From contig JANQTO010000399.1 in assembly GCA_030731685.1 (NCBI GenBank), positions 1 through 11,987 of the forward strand: DNA of 11,987 nt, in the 5' to 3' direction. A program made the translations under genes and the position numbers. Position 1 is the stretch's first letter; the number at the start of each line of letters is the position of its first letter. This document shows, piece after piece, positions 1 to 7,559 of this stretch. The DNA comes from Nonlabens sp. Its GTDB lineage: Bacteria > Bacteroidota > Bacteroidia > Flavobacteriales > Flavobacteriaceae. A model generated the notes under the pieces. That model saw only the letters and a list, made by a program, of their open reading frames with translations. It made no database searches and was not told where the DNA came from.

Positions 1-846
1 TACAGCGATTTTATCTTTTCCCTGCACAATATCAATACGGCTTTTACAATTAGTATATCCTGTTTTTTTAGAGGACGCCAGACCAAACTTCACGGCTACA
101 GATGTATTTTTACTGGTGCTCATAAACGTATCGTCAGCGCTTAATCGCAAATCTGTTTTCACTTTAATTTTTGCACCACGACCTTGATAGCTTTTTTCGT
201 CATTTAAGAACAGCACATATAAATCTACATCTACAATATTTGCACCGTTCAGGTCATTACTCAATCGCGGGTACCTGCGTATTTCAAAATCTCTCAGCTC
301 CATGCCTGACATACCTCTTGCTCTAGCAACATTGCCAAAAAAACCACCTTGTTTTTTCTTGCCACTTCCCGTATACCCTTTTACAAAAAAGACAGTATTT
401 TCTGGGTACACGGTTATAATTCCTGGCGCCTCAGCAAGGCTCATTTCTGGACTTTCAACGCGCTCGTACCCTTCATAAAAATCGGTTTTTGCAGCTGCGT
501 CGCCATTAAGAATAGTGAAACCTTTGGCTGTGAAATCTGCCACAAAATCATTGTAGGCTTGGTTTGTAAGTTCCTGTAAATCTTCTTGTGAGATATTACT
601 TAGACCTACCGCGAGTGCTGCTTTTGTGTTACCTGTGAGTTTAGAACCCGTAAACTCGCTGGCTGTTTTCTTTTCACTTTCGTTATAGATTTGAAAGTTC
701 ACAGAGAAGTTTGCGATGTATATCTCTTTAGACTCTAGTTTGCGTTTACCCGACAGATCGTCCTTAGGAGTAAAATCACCTAAGGTTTGAGCTACGCTTA
801 CAACTGATAAACTTAGTGCGAAAATCGAAATAGTTAGTTTTTTCAT
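1..846 (-). CDS. Secreted protein of unknown function, 3' end outside the window
   Basis: Reading from the ATG at 846 to the window edge gives 282 codons with no stop, so the C-terminus is missing. The first about 19 residues (MKKLTISIFALSLSVVSVAQ) form a Sec signal peptide: two lysines, a hydrophobic core, and a likely cut after VA or AQ. The mature part looks soluble and periplasmic or extracellular, with no further membrane segment and no lipobox cysteine. A charged, basic glycine-rich patch (GSGKKKQGG, about residues 165-173) and a stretch rich in beta-type residues (about 200-260) are visible. I do not recognise the family and assign no function. It lies 113 bp beyond the decayed oxidoreductase fragment on the same strand and probably has its own promoter: CAATTTTG (complement of 869-876) is one mismatch from the TAnnTTTG box, but I see no convincing -33 element. 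The gene is supported by the signal peptide and the long open frame. Confidence 0.85.
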   Translation of the reverse strand, partial: MKKLTISIFALSLSVVSVAQTLGDFTPKDDLSGKRKLESKEIYIANFSVNFQIYNESEKKTASEFTGSKLTGNTKAALAVGLSNISQEDLQELTNQAYNDFVADFTAKGFTILNGDAAAKTDFYEGYERVESPEMSLAEAPGIITVYPENTVFFVKGYTGSGKKKQGGFFGNVARARGMSGMELRDFEIRRYPRLSNDLNGANIVDVDLYVLFLNDEKSYQGRGAKIKVKTDLRLSADDTFMSTSKNTSVAVKFGLASSKKTGYTNCKSRIDIVQGKDKIAV

Positions 847-959
847 TATGTTGTCATTTTGATTTAAACAAAATTGCAAAACACCATGAACGTGCACCAT
901 AAGGCAATTGTCGTATTTATTGAAAGGTCAATAAGCTCTATTTCATTTAGAAGGTGCTT

Positions 960-1297
960 TCAAACCTCGTCAAAATTTACCATGAACTTCGTGGTGTTTC
1001 ATGGTTAGTAGGTGGTTCTTGTCGTCTAGAATCGTGGTAAGTTCTATCTAAGTGACCTTTTTTTCCTTGTATTAGCATCTATCGTTGTAAAAGCATAAAA
1101 TTTATAGCTTCTTTAAAAAGACGATTTACTGAATGAGGTCGTTCGTAGCCAAGTGTGTCATATCGTTTAGGACGTAAGGGTACGCTTTCGCGAAAGCGAA
1201 ATCATTCACATGCTATTTGAGAAAATAATTGAAAGGAGATTCACTTGCAGAATTGGAGCACGCGCTATCGCGGTTTTATCTAGAAATGCAATAAGTC
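960..1297 (-). pseudogene. Decayed partial copy of the neighbouring PaaE-like oxidoreductase gene
   Basis: Read on the minus strand, this stretch aligns with codons about 169-275 of the intact oxidoreductase at 3624-4658, then jumps to its last six codons. The first 39 codons align without gaps and 24 residues match, including the blocks NYFLK and FAFAKAY. Further on, IELTTILDDKNHLLTMK matches TELTVILDDEKHVLTMK. The copy ends VNFDEV-stop (stop at 960-962), identical to the C-terminus of the intact protein. The frame is broken by stops in place of E175, Q196 and Q225 (for Q225, CAA has become TAA) and by small indels near 1060-1110. About 63 codons (276-338) are missing, including all four [2Fe-2S] cysteines. 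No N-terminal half is present: homology stops about 3 nt from the bglX stop codon. It cannot encode a working enzyme. It could derive from the local gene or from a divergent paralogue brought in from elsewhere. Confidence 0.88.
1183..1198. repeat. 16-bp palindrome CGCTTTCGCGAAAGCG, copy 1 (in the pseudogene)
   Basis: This is a perfect self-complementary 16-mer. It sits in the decayed oxidoreductase copy at the position equivalent to copy 2. The identical block shared with copy 2 is 22 nt (1179-1200 against 4037-4058), although the fragment around it has diverged. Confidence 0.95.
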
Positions 1298-1299
1298 TA

Positions 1300-3606
1300 T
1301 TAATCCAACACAAATCTAGATTTCAACACCGTTTCAGAGCTACCGCCTACCATGATTTCAAAATCACCTGGTTCGACAAGGTATTCACCTTTATTGTTAT
1401 AAAAGCCCAATTCTTTCTTGCCTAGCGTAAACTGAACGGTTTTTGATTCCCCTTTTTTAAGGTGAACAAGCTCAAAACCTTTTAGTTCTTTTACAGGCCT
1501 TACAAGACTACCCACGACATCCCTAATGTATAACTGAGCGACCTCAGAACCATCATAATTACCGGTGTTTGTTAGGGTGACGGAAACCTTTATACTATCG
1601 TCAACAGAAACAGATTTCTTGTCGATCGTTAGATTATCATACTTGAAAGTAGTGTAGCTAAGTCCATGACCAAAAGGAAATAAAGGCGTGTTTTTTTCAT
1701 CGATATAATGTGACCAGAACACATTGCCTTCATTGTTTGTACTGCGGCCTGTCATTTTATAATTGTAATATAGAGGCACTTGTCCTACACTTCTAGGGAA
1801 CGTAACGGGTAGTTTACCGCTAGGGTTATAGTCGCCATATAAGACTTGCGCTACGGCATTTCCTGTTTGTGTTCCTAATTGCCAAGCTTCTACGATTGTT
1901 GGGATGTGCTTTTCGGCCCAGGGAAGTGCCAGTGGGCGGCCGTTATTTAAAACTAGAACAATGTTTTTGTTTACCTTATAAACAGCTTCTAGCATTTCTT
2001 GTTGTAAACCGGGCAAATCTAATTCAGTGCGGCTGCGGGCTTCACCGCTTTGGTAACCGTGTTCTCCTAAAACCATGATGACAACATCGGCATTTTTTGC
2101 AGCTTTTACGGCGTCTTTAATACCAGTAGCGTCGGTTTCATTTACGGTTACTTCGGTAACAAAGTTGGTTTTACCCATAAAAACATCCACGCCTTTAGTA
2201 TAGGTTAAGCTGTTGCTGTTAGTATGATTTTGTAAGCCTTCTAAAACAGATATTGCAGTATCATCATCGGCAGCAAGTCTCCAGTTCCCTAGCGGGCTGT
2301 TTTTATCGGCAGCAAGTTGACCTATAAGGGCTATTTTTTGTCCTTTCTTTTTTAAGGGAAGCAACTTGGTTTCGTTTTTAAGGAGCACGATAGACTTTTT
2401 TGCCATGTCCAGTGCAGCTGCGTGGTGTTCCACGCTGCCTATTTGTTCTTTTTCTAGTTGCTCATTGCAATAGCGGTAAGGATTATCAAACAATCCTAAT
2501 TCGTATTTTACGGTAAGTATGCGTCTTACGGCATCATCTAGCAAAGCTTCTTTTACCTTATCTGCTTTTATCATGTTTGCCAGTTGCTCTATGTAAACAT
2601 GGCCTTCCATGTCCATATCACAGCCAGCATTTGCGGCTAGCACGGCTGCCTCAGCTTTATCTTTTGCTTGACCCCAATAAATTATTTCTGTTACTGATGC
2701 CCAGTCTGACACCACAAAACCATTAAAGCCCCAAGCATTTTTAAGAACATCGCGTTGTAAAAATTGATCACCTGTTGCGGTTACTCCGTTAAGATCATTA
2801 AAAGCGTTCATTACTGTTTTAATGTCGCTATCCACTGCAGCTTTAAAAGGTGGCAACACCGTGTTGTACAAGGTCTCATTACCTATACTAACGGTATTAT
2901 AATCCCTGCCAGCTTCTACAAAACCGTAAGCGGCAAAATGCTTTGCGCAGGCTGCAATCGTATTGGGTAATGTTAAGTCAGTTCCCTGAAAACCTTGTAC
3001 TCGGGCTACTGCTACATGGCTACCATAATAAGGGTCTTCTCCAGCACCTTCCATAACACGTCCCCAGCGTGCATCGCGAGAGATGTCAACCATAGGTGCA
3101 AAAGTCCAGTTAATTCCTGCTGCTGAAGCCTCGATAGCCGCCACTCGTGCAGATTTTTCAATCGCTGCCATGTCCCAACTTGCAGCCTCGGCCAGCGGTA
3201 TGGGACTTATAGTTTTATAACCATGTATAACGTCATAACCAAATAAAAGAGGAATACCCAAACGAGTTTCCTCAACCGCTATTTTTTGAATTTTTCTTAC
3301 GCTAGCAACACCTCTCACATTAAGCATAGCTCCTACCCAACCTTTTTGCAAATGCTCGTACTTGGTTTTTGCATTACCTTCTTTGGGCGCAGGACCGGTA
3401 CTGTCCCAGAACCCGTTATAAAGGTTCATTTGGCCTACTTTTTCTTCAAGGGTCATTATTGCTAGTAAGGAATCTACTTTCTTAGCAATGGCCGTTTTAG
3501 CATTGATTTTAGGGCGGTCGTTTTCTATACCTTGTTTAAGAACTCCACTCATTATCAATACTGTTATGCAAATTATAATGCGATTTGTAAGTGCTTTATT
3601 CATCAT
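1300..3606 (-). CDS. bglX: Periplasmic beta-glucosidase, glycoside hydrolase family 3 (BglX type)
   Basis: This GH3 enzyme is expected to release terminal glucose (or a related sugar) from beta-linked oligosaccharides in the periplasm. The 768-aa protein starts with an export signal (about residues 9-24 hydrophobic). It has the usual three parts: a TIM-barrel-like domain (about 40-375), the alpha/beta sandwich (about 400-620) and a fibronectin-III-like domain (about 670-745). The predicted nucleophile is D301 in VVSDW; KHFAAYG (222-228) and GRVMEGAGEDPYYG (182-195) are substrate-pocket motifs of the family. E522 in SGEARSR is the likely acid/base, by analogy. Length is normal for BglX. Start: two ATGs are adjacent (3606 and 3603) and either could be used. 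The gene begins 17 bp after the oxidoreductase stop and may be co-transcribed with it. No SusC/SusD or other sugar-utilisation genes are nearby, so it is an orphan enzyme here. Its stop codon abuts the decayed oxidoreductase fragment. Confidence 0.95.
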   Translation of the reverse strand: MMNKALTNRIIICITVLIMSGVLKQGIENDRPKINAKTAIAKKVDSLLAIMTLEEKVGQMNLYNGFWDSTGPAPKEGNAKTKYEHLQKGWVGAMLNVRGVASVRKIQKIAVEETRLGIPLLFGYDVIHGYKTISPIPLAEAASWDMAAIEKSARVAAIEASAAGINWTFAPMVDISRDARWGRVMEGAGEDPYYGSHVAVARVQGFQGTDLTLPNTIAACAKHFAAYGFVEAGRDYNTVSIGNETLYNTVLPPFKAAVDSDIKTVMNAFNDLNGVTATGDQFLQRDVLKNAWGFNGFVVSDWASVTEIIYWGQAKDKAEAAVLAANAGCDMDMEGHVYIEQLANMIKADKVKEALLDDAVRRILTVKYELGLFDNPYRYCNEQLEKEQIGSVEHHAAALDMAKKSIVLLKNETKLLPLKKKGQKIALIGQLAADKNSPLGNWRLAADDDTAISVLEGLQNHTNSNSLTYTKGVDVFMGKTNFVTEVTVNETDATGIKDAVKAAKNADVVIMVLGEHGYQSGEARSRTELDLPGLQQEMLEAVYKVNKNIVLVLNNGRPLALPWAEKHIPTIVEAWQLGTQTGNAVAQVLYGDYNPSGKLPVTFPRSVGQVPLYYNYKMTGRSTNNEGNVFWSHYIDEKNTPLFPFGHGLSYTTFKYDNLTIDKKSVSVDDSIKVSVTLTNTGNYDGSEVAQLYIRDVVGSLVRPVKELKGFELVHLKKGESKTVQFTLGKKELGFYNNKGEYLVEPGDFEIMVGGSSETVLKSRFVLD

Positions 3607-3623
3607 GGTATGTAAGTCAGCGA

Positions 3624-4658
3624 TTAGACTTCGTCAAAGTTAACCGTTACCTGAGCGCTCGTAGGGCACGCCTGGCAGGTAAGTGTCATACCGTTTGCAA
3701 CTTCTTTATCGGTAAGAATGTTGTTTTTGAGCATCGTCGCAGCGCCTTCTTCTATAAGACCTACACAACTGCTGCAAATGCCACCTTGACAACTGTACGG
3801 CGCATCTATGTCATTTTTGAGCATCACGTCCAGCATGGTCTCACTGCGTTTCATGGTTAACACGTGCTTCTCGTCGTCTAGGATGACCGTCAGCTCTGTT
3901 AGATGGCCGTCTTCCTTGATTTCAGTTTTAGCATCGGCAGTTGTAAAAAGTTCAAAATTGATAGCTTCTGTCGGCAAAATGTCTTGCTCTACGAGGTTAT
4001 CAGTAGCCATATGTATCATTTCCTCTGGGCCGCATAGGTACGCTTTCGCGAAAGCGAACTCACTCACGTGCTGTTTAAGAAAATAATTGAGATTAGATTT
4101 ACTTACACGGCCAAAGAGTGCGCCATCACGGTCCTCTCTCGAAAAGCAATAAGTCAATTTAAAACGGTCACCATATTGATCCTGTAAATCGTTCAATTGC
4201 TCGTAATATATTGTTTGCGCTACGCTTTGGTTTCCATAAATAAGGGCAACTTTATTGGTACTTTGCGCGAGATAGGTTTTGAGCAGTGAGAAAATGGGCG
4301 TGATACCGCTACCGGCAGCAACTAGTAAAATGTCTCCAGCAACGTCTTCATGCACAAAAAAGCCTTGGGGCTCAGCAACCTGCAGGCTGTCACCAGCGCG
4401 CAAGGTCATCGCATAATTTGAGAAAACACCTTGTTCTACAGCCTTGACCACTACGGTAAGCAAGCCATCTTGCGGCGCACTGGAAAGCGAGTATGCACGA
4501 CGCGTGTCAGCACCATCTATGGTAGCACGTAAGGTGAGATATTGCCCAGATGTGTAATTAAATGCGTCTTTAAGCGCGGCAGGTACGTCAAAGATTATTT
4601 CCACGGCCTGTGAGGTTACTTTAGTTACTTGGTGTATCGTGAGATTATGAAAATGCAT
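3624..4658 (-). CDS. PaaE-like FAD/NAD(P)H oxidoreductase with C-terminal [2Fe-2S] ferredoxin domain
   Basis: This 344-aa cytoplasmic electron-transfer protein moves electrons from NAD(P)H through FAD to a plant-type [2Fe-2S] cluster and on to a partner. Domains in order: the FAD-binding barrel (about 1-105) with the flavin motif RRAYSLSS (53-60); the NAD(P)-binding fold (about 108-235) with AAGSGITP (114-121) and YLCGPEEM (207-214); and the ferredoxin domain (about 254-344) with C290, C295 and C298 (CX4CX2C) plus C328. This layout is that of PaaE/PaaK, the reductase of phenylacetyl-CoA epoxidase. However, no paaABCD genes are visible, so the partner is unknown and I give no symbol; ferredoxin-NADP reductase or a hydroxylase/desaturase reductase are alternatives. 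A perfect TACTTTTG promoter box lies just upstream. The palindrome at 4041-4056 encodes residues 201-206 (FAFAKA). bglX follows after 17 bp. Confidence 0.92.
   Translation of the reverse strand: MHFHNLTIHQVTKVTSQAVEIIFDVPAALKDAFNYTSGQYLTLRATIDGADTRRAYSLSSAPQDGLLTVVVKAVEQGVFSNYAMTLRAGDSLQVAEPQGFFVHEDVAGDILLVAAGSGITPIFSLLKTYLAQSTNKVALIYGNQSVAQTIYYEQLNDLQDQYGDRFKLTYCFSREDRDGALFGRVSKSNLNYFLKQHVSEFAFAKAYLCGPEEMIHMATDNLVEQDILPTEAINFELFTTADAKTEIKEDGHLTELTVILDDEKHVLTMKRSETMLDVMLKNDIDAPYSCQGGICSSCVGLIEEGAATMLKNNILTDKEVANGMTLTCQACPTSAQVTVNFDEV
4041..4056. repeat. 16-bp palindrome, copy 2 (inside the PaaE-like gene)
   Basis: This perfect copy lies in the NAD(P)-binding domain, just before the YLCGPEE motif. 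Read on the coding (minus) strand it gives Ala-Phe-Ala-Lys-Ala within EFAFAKAY. Flanks match copy 1 (TAC before, GAA after). Confidence 0.95.
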
Positions 4659-4676
4659 TGTTAAATTTTAAGGTTG

Positions 4677-4684
4677 CAAAAGTA
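4677..4684 (-). promoter_or_regulatory. Bacteroidota-type promoter -7 box for the PaaE-like gene
   Basis: On the minus strand this reads TACTTTTG, a full match to the TAnnTTTG box used by the main sigma factor of Bacteroidota. It ends 18 nt before the start codon, which leaves a short 5' leader. The -33 element is weak (TTTA about 17 nt upstream). Confidence 0.6.
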
Positions 4685-4889
4685 CTAAATCCTTGTGAGC
4701 ATAAAGTGAACATTTTCGCCCAAAAGAGTTCGTTTCGGTAGTCGGTTATAGTTGAATTTTATTACTTCTAAATGACTGAATCACACTATTTATGAGTAGC
4801 GTGGCGTTCTGAAAATTATTCTTTAACTACTATAAATATTCTTTCAAGAATATGTCGAGCAGCAATTTTTTATTCTCTCACTTTTGTAA

Positions 4890-4897
4890 CAAATTTG
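4890..4897 (+). promoter_or_regulatory. Possible -7 box for the DUF5687-type gene
   Basis: CAAATTTG differs from TAnnTTTG at one position. A second near match, CACTTTTG, sits at 4879-4886, so I cannot choose between them, and neither has a clear TTG -33 element. Either would put the transcript start upstream of the ATG at 4934 and downstream of, or on, the TTG codon at 4895. This argues against starting the protein at 4895. Confidence 0.35.
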
Positions 4898-4933
4898 TAT
4901 TTCCCATTACAAATACCTCAAACCACCTCAACT

Positions 4934-6418
4934 ATGTTTAAAAAGTTTCTCAATCTAGAATGGAAAAGCTTTGTAAGAAGCGCCGCTTTTAAGCAAAATC
5001 TAGCAGTGAAAATTTTGATAGGGTTCTTTGCTATTATTATTCTTGCTGAAATGTTAGGTGCAGGCGCATTTGCTTATCATATCTTACGTAAACTTATTGA
5101 AAAGGATATTTTACATGCAGCAAACCCATTTGCAGCCGTAAATAAGTTTTTAATTTATTGGTTTGCCATAGACCTGTTGGTTAGGTATTTTATGCAAAAA
5201 ATGCCTGTGACAAACATTAAACCCTTACTATACCTGCCTTTTACAAAGGGTAAAATAGTAAAATATGCGCTGGGTAAAACAGTACTTTCGTTCTTTAATG
5301 TATTGCCAGCATTCTTTTTCATACCATTTAGCACTGTCCTACTTATAGAAGGCTACAGTCCGCTGTGCGTGATAAGCTGGCATCTTGCTATGCTAGGCAT
5401 TACACTTAGTTTGAACTTTTTGAATGTTTTTCTTAATAATGTAGATAAAGTCTTTTATCCAGTACTAGCGGTATTTGTTATTGCTGGCTTGGCACAATAC
5501 TATGGTTATTTTGACATAACGGTGTATACACAGCCGGTGTTTGCATTTTTCTATAACCATGCGTGGAGCTTTATAATACCTCTAATGCTTGCAGCTTATG
5601 CCTGCTGGGTTGCTTACCATTATTTCCTGAAGCAACTTTATTTAGATGCTGGTCTAGCTACCGCAGTAAAAGAAGCAAAGACCGAAGATTTAAGCTTCCT
5701 AGACCGTTTCGGTAACATTGCAGTATATCTAAAAAATGACATTAAGCTTATAAAGCGCAATAAGCGTGCACGCTCCACCTTTATTATGGGATTCTTTTTT
5801 GTCGCTTATGGTGTCTTTTTTATGAGTGATTTGTACGACGGTATTAACGGCATGAAAGTATTTGCTGGTTTGTTTTGTACTGGTGGCTTTCTGTTTACTT
5901 TTGGTGGGCTTGTACCTAGTTGGGATAGTAGTTATTATAAACTCATGATGTCGCAAAATATACCTTATAAAGACTTTTTACTTTCTAAATGGTGGCTTAT
6001 GATTATAGCCACAGCGCTAAGCTTTGTGCTTTGTTCTTTTTATCTATTTGTAGGTGTAGACTGGTGGTTTGCTATGTTTGCCGCGGCTATTTATAACATA
6101 GGCTTTAACTCGTCTGTAGTCTTGTTAAGTGGTGCTTATGTAAAAACACCTATAGATTTAACTAGTAATAAAAAAGCTTTTGGCGACTCTAAGGCTTTTA
6201 ACGTCAAGACCTTGCTTTTAACGATACCTAAGCTACTTTTACCGGTAATCATTTATTACGCATTTGCATGGCCATTTAATGAGACTGCAGGTTTTGTAGC
6301 TATAGCCGTAACCGGGGTTTTGGGATTGCTTTTGCGCAATCGCATTTTTGGCCTCATAGAAAATATATACAAGCAGGAGAAATACGATACCATTGCTGCT
6401 TATGCCCAAAAAGATTAA
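4934..6418 (+). CDS. DUF5687-type polytopic membrane protein, probable ABC transporter permease
   Basis: A 494-aa inner-membrane protein with roughly ten or more hydrophobic helices. The start MFKKFLNLEWKSFVRS is the characteristic opening of the DUF5687 family of Bacteroidota as I remember it. I chose the ATG at 4934; the frame stays open back to a TTG at 4895, but that codon lies in a promoter-like box and adds residues (YFPLQIPQTT) that do not fit the family. A soluble segment around residues 235-270 (with KEAKTEDLSFLDRFG), before KNDIKLIKRNKRAR, is probably cytoplasmic and could contact the ATPase. The next gene on the strand, 178 bp on, is an ABC ATPase, so the two likely form one exporter-like complex with unknown substrate. 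DUF5687 itself has no proven function that I know of. Confidence 0.85.
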   Translation: MFKKFLNLEWKSFVRSAAFKQNLAVKILIGFFAIIILAEMLGAGAFAYHILRKLIEKDILHAANPFAAVNKFLIYWFAIDLLVRYFMQKMPVTNIKPLLYLPFTKGKIVKYALGKTVLSFFNVLPAFFFIPFSTVLLIEGYSPLCVISWHLAMLGITLSLNFLNVFLNNVDKVFYPVLAVFVIAGLAQYYGYFDITVYTQPVFAFFYNHAWSFIIPLMLAAYACWVAYHYFLKQLYLDAGLATAVKEAKTEDLSFLDRFGNIAVYLKNDIKLIKRNKRARSTFIMGFFFVAYGVFFMSDLYDGINGMKVFAGLFCTGGFLFTFGGLVPSWDSSYYKLMMSQNIPYKDFLLSKWWLMIIATALSFVLCSFYLFVGVDWWFAMFAAAIYNIGFNSSVVLLSGAYVKTPIDLTSNKKAFGDSKAFNVKTLLLTIPKLLLPVIIYYAFAWPFNETAGFVAIAVTGVLGLLLRNRIFGLIENIYKQEKYDTIAAYAQKD

Positions 6419-6450
6419 AACCAGTATTTGAAAAGTTTATAGAGTTCGCT

Positions 6451-6490
6451 TTCTTGTTGTTTCGCTTTCGCGAAAGCGTAATTACAAGAA
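6451..6490. repeat. Intergenic 40-nt hairpin built around palindrome copy 3
   Basis: The two 20-nt arms (6451-6470 and 6471-6490) pair at 17 of 20 positions around the perfect 16-bp core at 6463-6478. The outer arms are TTCTTGT and ACAAGAA. It lies 32 bp after the DUF5687-type gene. There is no T-run after it, so it is not a standard intrinsic terminator, although it could still stabilise the 3' end of the upstream mRNA or attenuate read-through into the ATPase gene. Confidence 0.8.
6463..6478. repeat. 16-bp palindrome, copy 3 (intergenic)
   Basis: A perfect 16-mer. Its flanks (TTT before, TAAT after) match copies 1 and 2 when read on the other strand (TAC before, GAA after), so this copy is inverted relative to them. 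Confidence 0.95.
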
Positions 6491-6596
6491 GTTTATGCCG
6501 CATGAGGACAACATAATAAATTCATTAACATAAAAAAGCGTTTACGAATTGCGGTACGAAAGCGAACTAAATCACAACCCATAGAACACAACAATC

Positions 6597-7373
6597 ATGA
6601 TTACAATAAACAACCTTAAGAAAGCATACGACGGTAACCTGGTACTGGATATAGAACATCTAGAAATTGAGACCGGTCAGGCTATAGGGCTTGTAGGGAA
6701 CAACGGTGCTGGAAAAACCACGCTTTTTTCGTTGTTGCTTGACCTTATACAAGCAACCACTGGGCATATCACTTCAAACGGTGTGCAGGTAAACGAAAGC
6801 GAAGACTGGAAACCGTTTACCAGTGCTTTCGTAGACGAGAGTTTCCTCATAGGTTACCTCACGCCCGAAGAATATTTTTACTTCATAGGTGAATTAAGAG
6901 GTCTCAATAAAGCCGATGTTGATGCGCTAGTAGCAAGTTACTCTGACTTTTTTAATGGTGAAGCGGTAGGACAGAACAAGTACCTGCGCGACCTTTCTAA
7001 AGGTAACCAAAAGAAAATAGGCATCATTGCAACGCTTATAGGAAACCCTAAGGTGGTGATTCTCGATGAGCCATTTGCAAACCTAGACCCATCTACACAA
7101 ATACGTCTTAAGAAAATCATCAAACAACTTGCAGACGACCCAGAAGTTACTGTGCTCGTTTCCAGCCACGACCTCATACACGTTACCGAAGTTACAAAGC
7201 GCATCGTTCTTTTAGAAAAAGGCCGCGTTGTAAAAGACATGACTAAAGACTCTGGCACCTTTGCACAATTAGAGGAATACTTTATAGGTATTTCTGAGGC
7301 CCATGCACCTGTTGAAGTTGCAATAACTGCAACTGATGGTGAGGTTAATGATGTACTTGCTGAAGAGCAGTAA
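6597..7373 (+). CDS. ABC transporter ATP-binding protein
   Basis: A 258-aa cytoplasmic ATPase that should power the membrane partner encoded just upstream. Walker A is GNNGAGKT (34-41), the signature is LSKGN (133-137, with K in place of the usual G of LSGGQ), Walker B is VVILDE (153-158) followed by the D-loop ANLDP, and the switch histidine is H191 in SSHD. These are all the residues needed for ATP binding and hydrolysis. The LSKGN signature is common among CcmA/NatA-type exporter ATPases. After the core, about 30 residues (230-258) form an acidic, Ala/Val-rich tail of no known role. The start ATG gives MITINNLKKAYDGN, a normal first beta strand. The 178-bp gap to the upstream gene holds a hairpin, so coupling may be partial. 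A terminator follows 31 bp after the stop. The substrate is unknown. Confidence 0.93.
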   Translation: MITINNLKKAYDGNLVLDIEHLEIETGQAIGLVGNNGAGKTTLFSLLLDLIQATTGHITSNGVQVNESEDWKPFTSAFVDESFLIGYLTPEEYFYFIGELRGLNKADVDALVASYSDFFNGEAVGQNKYLRDLSKGNQKKIGIIATLIGNPKVVILDEPFANLDPSTQIRLKKIIKQLADDPEVTVLVSSHDLIHVTEVTKRIVLLEKGRVVKDMTKDSGTFAQLEEYFIGISEAHAPVEVAITATDGEVNDVLAEEQ

Positions 7374-7404
7374 AACAAACGAGTGTTTTTTTAAATATAT
7401 TTTG

Positions 7405-7438
7405 AAACCTTTGAGGCCTAATAACTTCAGAGGTTTTT
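7405..7438 (+). terminator. Intrinsic terminator after the ABC ATPase gene
   Basis: AAACCTTTGA (7405-7414) pairs with TCAGAGGTTT (7427-7436), one mismatch in ten, across a 12-nt loop. It runs into TTTTT at 7434-7438. Position 31 bp after the stop codon fits the end of the DUF5687/ATPase unit. Confidence 0.65.
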
Positions 7439-7471
7439 CAGTAGATACAAATCAAACTATAGGTAAGCCGA

Positions 7472-7503
7472 TTGTTTAAATAGGTACCTGCAACCTATCT
7501 TTG
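7472..7503 (+). promoter_or_regulatory. Promoter for the small membrane protein gene
   Basis: TTG at 7472-7474 and TATCTTTG at 7496-7503 match the -33 and -7 elements of the Bacteroidota housekeeping sigma factor, with a 21-nt spacer. The preceding terminator supports a new transcription unit here. The predicted leader is about 50 nt. Confidence 0.65.
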
Positions 7504-7559
7504 TAAAAGCGTTCCCAAACTTTTATTCATTTTACGGCCGCTTATAAAATTCACAGAAC

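Noticed and set aside
1210..1425. Plus-strand open frame of 71 codons
   Set aside because: It runs antisense across the pseudogene and the end of bglX, has no family signal, and is explained by those features.
3591..4086. Two plus-strand open frames opposite the oxidoreductase
   Set aside because: They are antisense to conserved FAD/[2Fe-2S] domains, with low-complexity Ser-rich translations and no start-site support.
4895..4933. TTG start adding 13 residues to the DUF5687-type protein
   Set aside because: The TTG overlaps a promoter-like box, and the added residues do not fit the family N-terminus; ATG at 4934 is preferred.
6451..6490. Intrinsic terminator for the DUF5687-type gene
   Set aside because: The hairpin is strong but has no T-run on either side, and its core is the genome-repeated palindrome also found inside genes.
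6938..7378. Minus-strand open frame of 146 codons
   Set aside because: It lies almost wholly opposite the ABC ATPase gene; its Ser/Thr/Arg-rich composition is typical of an antisense shadow.
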